Part shown: piece after piece, positions 15,670 to 24,307 of the stretch
How the letters are laid out: each line of letters starts with the position of its first letter
Position numbering within the stretch: position 1 is the stretch's first letter
From: Paraburkholderia piptadeniae
Lineage (GTDB): Bacteria > Pseudomonadota > Gammaproteobacteria > Burkholderiales > Burkholderiaceae
DNA: 64,000 nucleotides
Reading direction: 5' to 3'
Assembly: GCF_900007165.1 (NCBI RefSeq)
Contig: NZ_CYGY02000032.1
Span: forward strand, 186,001 to 250,000
Translations under genes and position numbers: made by a program
The notes under the pieces: generated by a model
The model's input: only the letters and a program-made list of their open reading frames with translations
What the model was told of the DNA's origin: nothing
Database searches by the model: none

Positions 15670-17139
15670 CTACGCGAGCGTCAGATCCTCGCGCCATTCG
15701 ATCCGGACGAAACGCGCATCCGGCACGTTCGCCTGCTGCTGCCCGGCTTCGTCGAGCGCCGCGCGGTTCGCGCCGATCAGCGGCACGAACAGCAGTTCAT
15801 CGCCGACGAAAAGCAGTGGCACGTCGCGCCTCCATGACGGTACGCCGCGCTCCTGAAAGAGGTTTTTCAACGTGCGGCCCGGGCCGCTCGCCGCGCACCG
15901 CATCCGTTCGCCGCCCCTGCGCGAGCGCGCGATCAGCGGCGCCCGCGTGAGCATAGCGACGGGAATCGCGTCGGGATCGTCGGCGGCTACATCGCTGAAC
16001 ACGAACGTGCCGCGCCATTGCGGCAGGCGCCACACGCTTTCGCCTTGCCAGCTCAGAATGCCCTCGGCGCGCTCACCGAGCGCGGTTTCGTCGGCGGGAT
16101 CGGCGCTGTCGCCTGCTTCCCAGTAAATTCGCCCGCGATAGCTGCGCAACGCGTGGCCCGCGTGATCGACGCGCAAGCTGTGCGCGTCGCCGATTTCGCG
16201 CAACTGACGCAGCGCATCCGTCAAACGCGCCGTCGATGCCGCCGGCAAGCCGAGCGTGCGCATCCAGTAACGCAGCACGTTCGCTGCGCGATCGTCATCG
16301 AGCGCGAGGAGCGCATCGCGCGAGAGCGCATCCGCTTCGTCGCTGCGCAGCGCTTGCAGATCGACGCGCGCGAGTTCGTCGAGCAGACGCTGTGCCGACG
16401 CCGCGTGCGCCGCCGTGCGCGCGAGCGCATCGCGAAAGCCGGGAAAGTGCACGGCAAGCGCGGGCAGCACATCGTGACGCAACGCGTTGCGCGCATAGCG
16501 CGTGTCGGCGTTCGACTCGTCGTCGATCCAGCGCAGATCGCGCGCATGCGCGTAACGTTCGAGCTGCGCGCGCAGCAGATGCAGCAGCGGACGCACGCGC
16601 GTCACGGGCGCCCCCGAAGGCAAATGCTCCGGCGCCATCGCCGCGAGCCCCGCAAGCCCCGCTCCGCGCAACAGCTGGAGCAGCACTGTCTCCGCCTGAT
16701 CGTCCGCGTGCTGCGCAAGCCACAGCACCTGCACCCGATGCTGCGCGCACAACGCATCGAGCGCCCGATAACGCGCATCGCGCGCCGCTGCTTCTATACT
16801 CACGCCCGCCGCGCGCTGCACGTCGACATGCAGCGACGCGAACTCGACGCCCCGCTCGCGCGCGAATGCCTTGCAATGCGCGAGCCAATCGTCGGCGTTC
16901 GGACTCAGACCGTGATGGATATGAAAAGCGATGCAGCGCGCCGCGCCGCCGACCCGCACGGCCGCATCGAGCAACACGGTCGAGTCAACGCCGCCGCTAT
17001 ACGCGATCGCAACGCGCGCGTTGGCGGGCAAGGCCGTAAACGCCACGCCGACCGCGTCGATAACGAGGCGGTCGGCGGATGTGTCAGCTGAGGGGGTCAC
17101 GGTGTGACGGCGCGCGAAGCGCCTTCTGAAGGGACGCAA
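15670..17139 (-). CDS. tilS: tRNA(Ile)-lysidine synthase
   Basis: Up to 489 residues. TilS attaches lysine to C34 of the CAU-anticodon tRNA-Ile, which changes its decoding from AUG to AUA and its charging from Met to Ile. The ATP-binding PP-loop is SGGVDST near residue 50, followed by the family segments FHIHHGLSPNADDW and QHADDQAETVLLQLLRGAG. The C-terminal substrate-binding domains follow. The first possible start is a TTG 6 nt after the accA stop; a GTG at 17100 is the alternative and would give 476 residues. Neither has a clear ribosome binding site. Close spacing suggests cotranscription with accA. Confidence 0.95.
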   Translation of the reverse strand: MRPFRRRFARRHTVTPSADTSADRLVIDAVGVAFTALPANARVAIAYSGGVDSTVLLDAAVRVGGAARCIAFHIHHGLSPNADDWLAHCKAFARERGVEFASLHVDVQRAAGVSIEAAARDARYRALDALCAQHRVQVLWLAQHADDQAETVLLQLLRGAGLAGLAAMAPEHLPSGAPVTRVRPLLHLLRAQLERYAHARDLRWIDDESNADTRYARNALRHDVLPALAVHFPGFRDALARTAAHAASAQRLLDELARVDLQALRSDEADALSRDALLALDDDRAANVLRYWMRTLGLPAASTARLTDALRQLREIGDAHSLRVDHAGHALRSYRGRIYWEAGDSADPADETALGERAEGILSWQGESVWRLPQWRGTFVFSDVAADDPDAIPVAMLTRAPLIARSRRGGERMRCAASGPGRTLKNLFQERGVPSWRRDVPLLFVGDELLFVPLIGANRAALDEAGQQQANVPDARFVRIEWREDLTLA

Positions 17140-17145
17140 GCGCGC

Positions 17146-18117
17146 TTACGCGCCCGGCGTCGTTTCCTTGAACTTGCCGTAGGCCATCAGGCGCTCGAAA
17201 CGGCGTTCACGCAGATCGCTCGTGCTCATGCCCTGGAACTGGCGCAGCGAGTCGGCGAGCGCGCGGCGCAGCAGCGCGGCCATACCCTTCGGATCGCGAT
17301 GCGCGCCACCGAGCGGCTCATTGACGATCTTGTCGATCAGGCCCAGCGCCTTCAGACGATGTGCGGTCAGGCCCAGCGCTTCGGCCGCTTCCGGCGCCTT
17401 CGCGGCGCTCTTCCACAGAATCGACGCGCAGCCTTCCGGCGAGATCACCGAGTAAGTCGAGAACTGCAGCATCAGCACGCTATCGGCGACGGCGACAGCC
17501 AGCGCGCCGCCCGATCCGCCTTCGCCGATGATCGTCGAGATGATCGGCGTCTTCAGTTCGGCCATCACGTACAGATTGCGGCCGATCGCTTCCGACTGGC
17601 CGCGCTCTTCCGCGCCGATGCCCGGGTACGCGCCCGGCGTGTCGATGAACGTGAAAAGCGGCAGGCCGAACTTCTCGGCGAGACGCATCAGGCGCTCGGC
17701 CTTGCGATAGCCTTCAGGACGCGGCATGCCGAAGTTGCGCAGCGCACGTTCCTTCGTGTCGCGGCCCTTTTGATGGCCGATCACCATGCACGGCTGGCCG
17801 TTGAAACGCGCAAGGCCGCCGACGATCGACAAATCGTCCGCAAACGAGCGGTCGCCATGCAGTTCGTGGAAATCGGTGAACAGTTCGTTGACGTAATCCT
17901 GCGTGTACGGACGCTGCGGATGACGCGCGATTTGCGAAACCTGCCACGGCGTCAGGTTCGTATACAGATCCTTCGTGAGTTGCTGGCTCTTTTTCGACAG
18001 CCGCTCGATCTCTTCCGAAATATCGACGGCCGAATCGTCCTGCACGAAGCGCAATTCTTCGATTTTCGCTTCGAGCTCGGCGATCGGCTGCTCGAAATCC
18101 AGAAAGGTGGTCTTCAT
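17146..18117 (-). CDS. accA: Acetyl-CoA carboxylase carboxyltransferase subunit alpha
   Basis: 323 residues, the usual length. With AccD it transfers the carboxyl group from biotin to acetyl-CoA, giving malonyl-CoA for fatty acid synthesis. The N-terminus MKTTFLDFEQPIAELEAKIE is a short coiled coil typical of AccA. The carboxyltransferase core includes TDFHELHGDRSFADD, FIDTPGAYPGIGAEERGQ and the glycine-rich IGEGGSGGALA, which forms an oxyanion hole. The tilS gene follows within 6-45 nt depending on its start. The upstream glycosylase gene ends about 120 nt away. Confidence 0.98.
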   Translation of the reverse strand: MKTTFLDFEQPIAELEAKIEELRFVQDDSAVDISEEIERLSKKSQQLTKDLYTNLTPWQVSQIARHPQRPYTQDYVNELFTDFHELHGDRSFADDLSIVGGLARFNGQPCMVIGHQKGRDTKERALRNFGMPRPEGYRKAERLMRLAEKFGLPLFTFIDTPGAYPGIGAEERGQSEAIGRNLYVMAELKTPIISTIIGEGGSGGALAVAVADSVLMLQFSTYSVISPEGCASILWKSAAKAPEAAEALGLTAHRLKALGLIDKIVNEPLGGAHRDPKGMAALLRRALADSLRQFQGMSTSDLRERRFERLMAYGKFKETTPGA

Positions 18118-18239
18118 TGGTTTTTAATCCTTGGACTTACCGGCAGCGCGTATTCTAACCGCGCGCGGCCGCGTCAAAACCGTCTCAAAACTATTAATTC
18201 TAACAAATCAATAGTCCGGATCGGCAATCGCTTTTTCCG

Positions 18240-19322
18240 TCAGCTGCCCGCGGGCGACGGATCGAGACTGCGCCACATGTACCACGTCGCGACGGTACGC
18301 CACGGCTCCCAGTTCGCGGCGACTTCGCGCGCTTCGCTGCGTGTCACCGGCTCCCCGCTGAAATAGTTGTGGCTGATCGCCTGGATGAGATTCGGATCGT
18401 CGAGCGGCAGGACGTCCGGACGCGACAGGTCGAAAATCAGGAACATCTCGGCCGTCCAGCGGCTGATGCCGCGGATCTGCGTGAGCTCGGCGATCACGTC
18501 CTCGTCTTCCATCGACGTCCATTTGCCGACGTGCAGCGCGCCCGATACGAAGTGATGCGCGAGATCGAGAATGTACTCGGCCTTGCGCTTCGACACGCCG
18601 CAACCCGTCAGATTGTCCTGGCCGAGCTTGATGATCTGCTGCGGCACGAGCTTCGGACACGCTGCGACAATGCGCCGCCACATCGCCTGCGCCGAGGCGA
18701 CGGAAATCTGCTGGCCGACCACCGAGCGCGCGAGCGTGACGAACGGATCGGCGCGGCTCGACAGATGGACGGGGCCGAACTTCGGAATCAGCTTCTTGAG
18801 AATGCGATCGCGCTTGACGAGATCGGCGCATGCCTTGTCCCAGTACGCGGGGCGCGTGACGGCCGATGCGGCCGCATCGCTTTGCGCCGAAGCAGCGTCA
18901 CCGTCCGCCGACGACGCAGCGCGCGTCTTGCGCGCCGTGTCGCCATCCTGGCTTTCGCGCGCGAATTCCTGCAGATCGCCCGCAAGTTCGGGCGGCAGCG
19001 AACCGTTACCCTTGACCTGTGCGGCGCGCGTGCGCGACGGCTTGGCAGCGTGTGTCTCGGGCAGGTCCGCTCCGTTGGGCAGGCGTTTCGCCGATGCCTG
19101 CTTCGCGAGCGCGCCCTGCGAATTCGCCGTGCCCGTCGCAGGGTCCTTTTTACGCGCGGCATGCTGGCCAGCCTTCACGCCTTTCGCCGATGCCGATTTC
19201 GTTGCCACCTTCGCTGCGCCCTTCGCGGCGACGCCGCTTCGCGCACGCACTGCCTTTACGTTTGCTGACGCGTTTGATTGAGACGTGGCCCGTTTAGCCG
19301 GCGTCTTCGTGGCCGTTGCCAT
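18240..19322 (-). CDS. DNA-3-methyladenine glycosylase (AlkA-like) with long basic N-terminal tail
   Basis: 360 residues. The C-terminal 200 form an HhH-GPD base-excision glycosylase: the helix-hairpin-helix region TQIRGISRWTAEMFLIF at residues 281-297 and the catalytic aspartate in VLPLDDP near 308-309. It would remove 3-methyladenine and similar alkylated bases from DNA. Residues 1-156 are low-complexity, rich in Ala, Lys, Arg, Ser and Thr, much like the tails of histone H1-like proteins. Bacterial AlkA proteins are about 210-290 residues, so the extension is unusual in length. A start closer to the domain cannot be excluded, but the basic tail keeps the local codon pattern. The gene lies between cysS and accA. 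Confidence 0.9.
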   Translation of the reverse strand: MATATKTPAKRATSQSNASANVKAVRARSGVAAKGAAKVATKSASAKGVKAGQHAARKKDPATGTANSQGALAKQASAKRLPNGADLPETHAAKPSRTRAAQVKGNGSLPPELAGDLQEFARESQDGDTARKTRAASSADGDAASAQSDAAASAVTRPAYWDKACADLVKRDRILKKLIPKFGPVHLSSRADPFVTLARSVVGQQISVASAQAMWRRIVAACPKLVPQQIIKLGQDNLTGCGVSKRKAEYILDLAHHFVSGALHVGKWTSMEDEDVIAELTQIRGISRWTAEMFLIFDLSRPDVLPLDDPNLIQAISHNYFSGEPVTRSEAREVAANWEPWRTVATWYMWRSLDPSPAGS

Positions 19323-19369
19323 CCTGCCTCCTGCCTGGCGAGTCGATCAGTGGGAAGTACGAGGTGCGC

Positions 19370-20767
19370 TCAAACGCGCCGCCACTCGGTCAACCCGCCC
19401 GGTTTGTCTTCGAGCGCAACACCGGCGTCCAGCAATTCCTTGCGGATCCGGTCTGCCTCGGCGTAGTCCTTTGCCTGCTTCGCGGCGACGCGCGCGGCGA
19501 TCTTCGCTTCGATCGCTGCCACATCCAGCGCGCCCTCGCCTTCAGTCCCCGCCGCTTGTTGCAGATACGCGCGCGGCTCGCGGTCGAGCAACCCGAGCAC
19601 GTGCGCAAGACCCCGCAATTGCCGTGCAAGCGCCGCATCGCGTGTGCGGTTGACTTCGCTTGCCAGTTCGAACAGCACGGAAACGGCGACAGGCGTATTG
19701 AAGTCGTCGTTCATCGCCGCGCGAAAACGTTGCGCGTACGCTTCGTTCCAGTCGACTTCGCCCGCTTCCGGCGCCGTGTCCTTCAATGCCGTGTAAAGAC
19801 GCGTGAGCGCGCTGCGCGCATCGTCGAGATGCGTATCGCTGTAGTTCAGCGGCGAACGGTAATGCGCACGTGCAATGAAGAAACGCACGACTTCGGCATC
19901 GTACTTCGCGAGCACTTCGCGGATCGTGAAGAAGTTGCCGAGCGACTTCGACATCTTCTCATTGTCGATCTGCACGTAGCCGTTGTGCATCCAGTAATTG
20001 ACGAAGGTTTGTCCGGTAGCGCCTTCGCTTTGTGCGATCTCGTTCTCGTGGTGCGGAAACTGCAGATCCTGTCCGCCGCCATGAATGTCGAAACGATCGC
20101 CGAGCAGCGTGCAGCCCATCGCCGAGCACTCGATGTGCCAGCCGGGACGCCCGCGCCCGTACTTCGAATCCCAGCCGGTGTCGGCGGGCTCGTCGGGCTT
20201 CGACTGCTTCCACAGCACGAAGTCGAGCGGGTCCTGCTTTGCGTCGTTGGCGGCCACGCGCTCGCCCGCGCGCAGGTCTTCGAGCGACTTGCCCGACAGC
20301 GCGCCATAGTGCGCGAACTTGCGCACCGCGTAGTTCACGTCGCCGTCGGTGGCTTGGTATGCGTAGCCGTTTGCTTCCAGCTTCTCGATCATGCCAAGCA
20401 TCTGCGGAATGAAATCCGTCGCGCGCGGTTCGAGATCGGGACGCTCGATGCCGAGCGCGTCCGCATCTTCATGCAGTGCCGCGATGAAGCGATTGGTCAG
20501 CGACTTGATGGTCTCGCCGTTTTCGACCGCGCGGCGAATGATCTTGTCGTCGATGTCGGTGATGTTTTGCACATAGGTGACCTTGTAGCCGAGCGTGCGC
20601 AGCCAGCGCTGCACGACGTCGAAGACCACCATGACCCGCGCATGGCCCACGTGACAGTAGTCGTACACCGTCATCCCACAGACATACATGCGCACTTCGC
20701 CTTCATGAAGCGGCACGAAATTTTGCTTGTCACGCGCGAGCGTGTTGTAGATGCGCAGAGATTCCAT
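19370..20767 (-). CDS. cysS: Cysteine--tRNA ligase
   Basis: 465 residues, the normal length. It is a class I synthetase that charges tRNA-Cys in the cytosol. The HIGH-type site is CHVGHARVMVVFDVVQRW and the KMSKS loop is NEKMSKSLGN. The zinc-binding cysteine and histidine residues appear as CGMTVYDYCHVGH, in HIECSAMG and in DLQFPHHENEIAQSE. The glycosylase gene starts 47 nt downstream. The TPR/cyclophilin group is divergent upstream, and a cysS-ppiB-lpxH neighbourhood is common in proteobacteria. Confidence 0.98.
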   Translation of the reverse strand: MESLRIYNTLARDKQNFVPLHEGEVRMYVCGMTVYDYCHVGHARVMVVFDVVQRWLRTLGYKVTYVQNITDIDDKIIRRAVENGETIKSLTNRFIAALHEDADALGIERPDLEPRATDFIPQMLGMIEKLEANGYAYQATDGDVNYAVRKFAHYGALSGKSLEDLRAGERVAANDAKQDPLDFVLWKQSKPDEPADTGWDSKYGRGRPGWHIECSAMGCTLLGDRFDIHGGGQDLQFPHHENEIAQSEGATGQTFVNYWMHNGYVQIDNEKMSKSLGNFFTIREVLAKYDAEVVRFFIARAHYRSPLNYSDTHLDDARSALTRLYTALKDTAPEAGEVDWNEAYAQRFRAAMNDDFNTPVAVSVLFELASEVNRTRDAALARQLRGLAHVLGLLDREPRAYLQQAAGTEGEGALDVAAIEAKIAARVAAKQAKDYAEADRIRKELLDAGVALEDKPGGLTEWRRV

Positions 20768-21041
20768 AGAGACGATGCGTGGGCCGAAAGAAATCCGCTT
20801 GGTGTTCGTTCATACCGCGCCCGATAAAAGCAAGCAACCCAGTCGTGCATTCCAGGCATGTAACCCCATGCACGAACACAGGCGGCGCGGCATGACTGAC
20901 AGCATGTTGCGCACCGCGTGCGGAATCAGGCTGACGTCAAGGCGGGGACGACCACGAGTGGCGAAAGACAGTCTGAGGCTCGACGGAACGCGCAGACCTT
21001 TTGTTAGAATGGGTCGGAGTATAACATCCTGACCTGAGCCT

Positions 21042-21845
21042 ATGAAACACTCCAGCGGCCGCGCACGAGGCGCCAAGCCCCTCTTCGCGACGGCGCTCCG
21101 TTCGACGTTTCGCGCCACGTTCCGCCCGACTTTTGCGGCGGCTTTGAGCGCGGCAGCGGGCACGGTCTGCTGCGGCCTCGCCCTCACGGTCCTGCCCGTT
21201 TCACCGGCTCTGGCGCAAAAGGCTTCGACCATTCCACACGGCGCCGCCGTGCGCGACGTGACGCCGGACGCCGATGTGTCCATCGAGCAGAAGAACTGGA
21301 CGGCCGCCCTTGCGCAGCTCGACAACCGCATCGCCGCGAATCCGCGCGACGCCCAGGCGAAGTTCAAGCGCGCCACCGTGCTTGCCCGCCTGAACCGCGA
21401 CGACGAAGCCATCGCCGCCTTCACCGAACTCACGCAGACCTACCCCGAACTGCCCGAGCCGTACAACAACCTCGCCGCGCTCTACGCGAAGCAGGGCCGC
21501 TATACGGAAGCGCGCGCCGCGCTGGAAACGGCCGTCAAGGCGAGCCCCGGCTACGGTCTCGCGTATGAAAATCTCGGCGACCTGTATCTGCGCATGGCCG
21601 ATCAGGCCTATCGACGCGCCCAGAGTCTGGGCAGCGCGAATGGCGCGACGAACCAGCGTATCGCCGACATCGAGAAGATCGTGGCGCCGCGCAAGACGGC
21701 TGCAAAAAAGACCGTGCGGCCCTCTACCGAAACCATCGATTACACGAATCGGGCCACGACGAACATCACCAACACGCCGGGCTTCCAGTTCGGCGGCCCG
21801 AACGGTTCGCTGGCGACCCCACCGTACGTTGCACCGTCGCAGTGA
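21042..21845 (+). CDS. Exported TPR-repeat protein
   Basis: 267 residues. A long N-terminal region with an Arg-rich start and a hydrophobic stretch (about residues 30-58, ending SPALAQ) looks like a signal peptide. At least three tetratricopeptide repeats follow (about 75-180), for example ALAQLDNRIAANPRDAQAKF and LPEPYNNLAALYAKQGRY. The C-terminus is low-complexity, with Asn, Thr, Gly and Pro. TPRs mediate protein contacts, and a periplasmic location is inferred from the signal. It directly precedes the exported cyclophilin gene (75 nt gap) on the same strand, so the two may act together in the periplasm. The specific function is unknown. Confidence 0.85.
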   Translation: MKHSSGRARGAKPLFATALRSTFRATFRPTFAAALSAAAGTVCCGLALTVLPVSPALAQKASTIPHGAAVRDVTPDADVSIEQKNWTAALAQLDNRIAANPRDAQAKFKRATVLARLNRDDEAIAAFTELTQTYPELPEPYNNLAALYAKQGRYTEARAALETAVKASPGYGLAYENLGDLYLRMADQAYRRAQSLGSANGATNQRIADIEKIVAPRKTAAKKTVRPSTETIDYTNRATTNITNTPGFQFGGPNGSLATPPYVAPSQ

Positions 21846-21920
21846 GCGCGCTTGCGCGCATGCCTTCGGGCAGCGCGTTGGCCGCCGTTTTTCTCATTTG
21901 AGTTCACCCCGAGGATTTAC

Positions 21921-22502
21921 ATGAAATGGTTGACGTTGGCGCTCGGCAGCGCCGCCCTGATCGCAAATGCGCCGGCTTTTGCGCAGAACGGTGCACAGGC
22001 TGCGCATCCGTCCGTTCTCTTGAAGACGTCGGAAGGCGATATCCGCGTGGAGTTGTATCCTGAGAAAGCGCCGAAGACGGTCGCCAATTTCCTCGACTAC
22101 GTGAAATCCGGTCAATATAACGGGACGATCTTTCATCGTGTGATTCCCGGCTTCATGATCCAGGGCGGTGGCTATACGACGAGCTTCGCGGAAAAGCCGA
22201 CGCGCGCGCCGATCCCGCTCGAAAGCCGCAATGGACTGAAGAACATGACGGGCGCGATCGCGATGGCGCGCACGAGCGACCCGAATTCGGCGACGGCCCA
22301 GTTCTTCATCAACACGGTCGACAACGCGGGCCTCGACTATCCGAATCCGGACGGCAACGGCTATGCGGTGTTCGGCAAGGTGACATCGGGGATGGATGTC
22401 GTGAAGAAGATCGAAGCAACGCCGACGACCTCGCGCGGCCCGATGGGCGATGTGCCGCAAAAGCAGATCGTGATCCAGTCGGCGACAATTGTCGGTAAAT
22501 GA
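21921..22502 (+). CDS. ppiA: Peptidyl-prolyl cis-trans isomerase, cyclophilin type, periplasmic
   Basis: 193 residues. A signal peptide (residues 1-22, ending NAPAFAQ) precedes a single cyclophilin domain. Key active-site segments are present: FHRVIPGFMIQGGGY (catalytic Arg in FHR), AMARTSDPNSATAQFFI and GYAVFGKV. It would catalyse proline isomerisation during folding of exported proteins. The ATG is preceded by GAGG at 7 nt. The next gene is a cytosolic cyclophilin with a closely matching sequence, so the two are likely paralogues. Between them is a hairpin of two TGCCGGCA copies. Confidence 0.95.
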   Translation: MKWLTLALGSAALIANAPAFAQNGAQAAHPSVLLKTSEGDIRVELYPEKAPKTVANFLDYVKSGQYNGTIFHRVIPGFMIQGGGYTTSFAEKPTRAPIPLESRNGLKNMTGAIAMARTSDPNSATAQFFINTVDNAGLDYPNPDGNGYAVFGKVTSGMDVVKKIEATPTTSRGPMGDVPQKQIVIQSATIVGK

Positions 22503-22517
22503 CAGTCGGTATGTGAC

Positions 22518-22539
22518 TGCCGGCAGGTCGCTGCCGGCA
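22518..22539. repeat. Hairpin made of two TGCCGGCA copies
   Basis: The self-complementary octamer TGCCGGCA occurs twice, separated by GGTCGC. It starts 16 nt after the ppiA stop. It can form an 8-bp stem. No T-run follows, so it is not a classical terminator; it may affect mRNA decay or processing between the two cyclophilin genes. Confidence 0.5.
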
Positions 22540-22784
22540 AGTCGCGTTGACAGGCAGCATGACGTCCGGACGGAAACGGGAGCCGCCCGGACGTCACGGA
22601 AAGACGCCCGATAGCGGACGACGCATTTGCAAACAGGGTGACGCGCAAGCCGCATGCATGGGACGAACCACGCAGCGCATGCTCGCGCTACACCGGAATT
22701 AACCATGCCACGGGCGCGGGTTGCCGGCCGCTCAAATGGCCATGCACCGCGCTCCCCACTCACTTAGACCTAAAGGAAAACATC

Positions 22785-23279
22785 ATGGTTGAACTGCACA
22801 CGAACCACGGCGTCATCAAGCTGGAACTGGACGCCGAGAAGGCGCCGAAGTCGGTCGAGAACTTCCTCGCCTACGTGAAGGCCGGTCATTATGACAACAC
22901 GGTGTTCCACCGCGTGATCGACGGCTTCATGATCCAGGGCGGCGGCTTCGAGCCCGGCATGCAGCAGAAGCCGACCAACGCGCCGATCGCGAATGAAGCG
23001 AACAACGGCCTGAAGAACGTGAAGGGTTCGATCGCGATGGCGCGCACGAATGATCCGCACTCGGCGACGGCCCAGTTCTTCATCAACGTCAACGACAACG
23101 ACTTCCTGAACCATTCGTCGCCGACGCCGCAAGGCTGGGGCTATGCCGTGTTCGGCAAGGTCGTCGAAGGCCTCGACGTCGTCGATGCGATCCGCAAGGT
23201 GAAAACGGGTTCGAAGGGCTTTCACCAGGACGTGCCCGTCGACGACGTGATCATCGAAAAGGCCGTCGTGGTCGAGTAA
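22785..23279 (+). CDS. ppiB: Peptidyl-prolyl cis-trans isomerase, cyclophilin type, cytosolic
   Basis: 164 residues without a signal peptide, as for E. coli PpiB. The cyclophilin core is complete: FHRVIDGFMIQGGGF with the catalytic Arg, AMARTNDPHSATAQFFI and GYAVFGKVVEGLDVV. TAAAGGA lies close upstream of the ATG. It assists folding in the cytosol. The lpxH gene follows after 67 nt, an order kept in many proteobacteria. Confidence 0.96.
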   Translation: MVELHTNHGVIKLELDAEKAPKSVENFLAYVKAGHYDNTVFHRVIDGFMIQGGGFEPGMQQKPTNAPIANEANNGLKNVKGSIAMARTNDPHSATAQFFINVNDNDFLNHSSPTPQGWGYAVFGKVVEGLDVVDAIRKVKTGSKGFHQDVPVDDVIIEKAVVVE

Positions 23280-23346
23280 GACGATTACTCAAACGGTCAG
23301 CAACTTCTTATCGAAGAGCTGAGCAACTGAGAGAAGCACACTTCAA

Positions 23347-24147
23347 ATGCTGCAAGAAACGCCGCTGCGGAGTGTCGCTGCGGGCGTGCCTGGCGAGGGC
23401 AAACGCCCACACGCGGCGCGCCCGTTTTTTTTCATCTCGGATCTGCACCTGAGCGAGTCGATCCCGCACACGGTTGCCGCGTTCCAGCACTTCATCAACG
23501 TGACGGCCGAGCACGCGGATTCCGTTTTCATCCTCGGCGATCTGTTCGAATACTGGATCGGCGACGACATGCTCGCCGAGCCCTTCCCCGCCCGCATGGC
23601 AAAGCTGATGCATACGCTGTCGGAGCGCGGCATCGCGCTCTACATCATGCACGGCAACCGCGACTTCCTGCTGGGCAAGCGCTTCATGAAAGCGGCGGGC
23701 GCGATCTGGCTGCCCGATCCGTTCGTCATCACTGCATTCGGCACCAAGATCGCGCTCACGCACGGCGATGCGCAATGCACCGCGGACCGCCGCTATCAGC
23801 ACTTTCGCGGCTTCGCGCGCAATCAATTCGCGCAGTGGCTGTTTCTGGTGTGGCCGTACCGCTGGCGCAAGGCGCTGGCCGAAAAGATGCGCCGCTCGAG
23901 CGAGTCGGGACGCATGCGTCCCGTAACGCCGCGTTACGACGTGACGTCGGAGGGCATCGCCGCGCTCTTCAAGAAGACGAAGACGGCAACGATCATTCAT
24001 GGCCACACGCATCGGCCCGCGCTGCATCACGAAAAAGGCGGCATGCGCTGGGTGCTGCCCGATTGGGACCTCGATCACGGCGAGCGCCGTGGAGGTTACG
24101 TGCGTATCGATTCAGAAGGGATCAAGGCGCTGCGGCTGGACAAGTAG
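23347..24147 (+). CDS. lpxH: UDP-2,3-diacylglucosamine diphosphatase
   Basis: 266 residues. LpxH is a membrane-associated calcineurin-like phosphoesterase that splits UDP-2,3-diacylglucosamine into lipid X and UMP in lipid A synthesis. All metal-binding motifs are visible: SDLHLSE, GDLFEYWIGDD, HGNRDFLLG, THGDAQC and GHTHRP. The first 25 residues are an extension without family features, so translation might begin slightly later, but no better start with a ribosome binding site is evident. It faces cysE convergently. Confidence 0.96.
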   Translation: MLQETPLRSVAAGVPGEGKRPHAARPFFFISDLHLSESIPHTVAAFQHFINVTAEHADSVFILGDLFEYWIGDDMLAEPFPARMAKLMHTLSERGIALYIMHGNRDFLLGKRFMKAAGAIWLPDPFVITAFGTKIALTHGDAQCTADRRYQHFRGFARNQFAQWLFLVWPYRWRKALAEKMRRSSESGRMRPVTPRYDVTSEGIAALFKKTKTATIIHGHTHRPALHHEKGGMRWVLPDWDLDHGERRGGYVRIDSEGIKALRLDK

Positions 24148-24256
24148 TGCGACGTGACCCGGTTGGGCGCGCGAGCATGCATCGGCGCGGTTCGCGACCG
24201 GCAAATCGAGCCTGTCCATCCTTCAAGACAGCGCTGCGCTCCGTTCGGAACTGACG

Positions 24257-24279
24257 GGCACGCGTGCTTCGCGCGTGCC
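24257..24279. repeat. GC-rich inverted repeat between lpxH and cysE
   Basis: GGCACGCG tgcttcg CGCGTGCC forms an 8-bp perfect stem in the convergent intergenic region. There is no T-run on either side, so it is at best an atypical terminator. Confidence 0.4.
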
Positions 24280-24307
24280 TCGAGTCCCGCTTGCAACGAG
24301 CGCCTGA

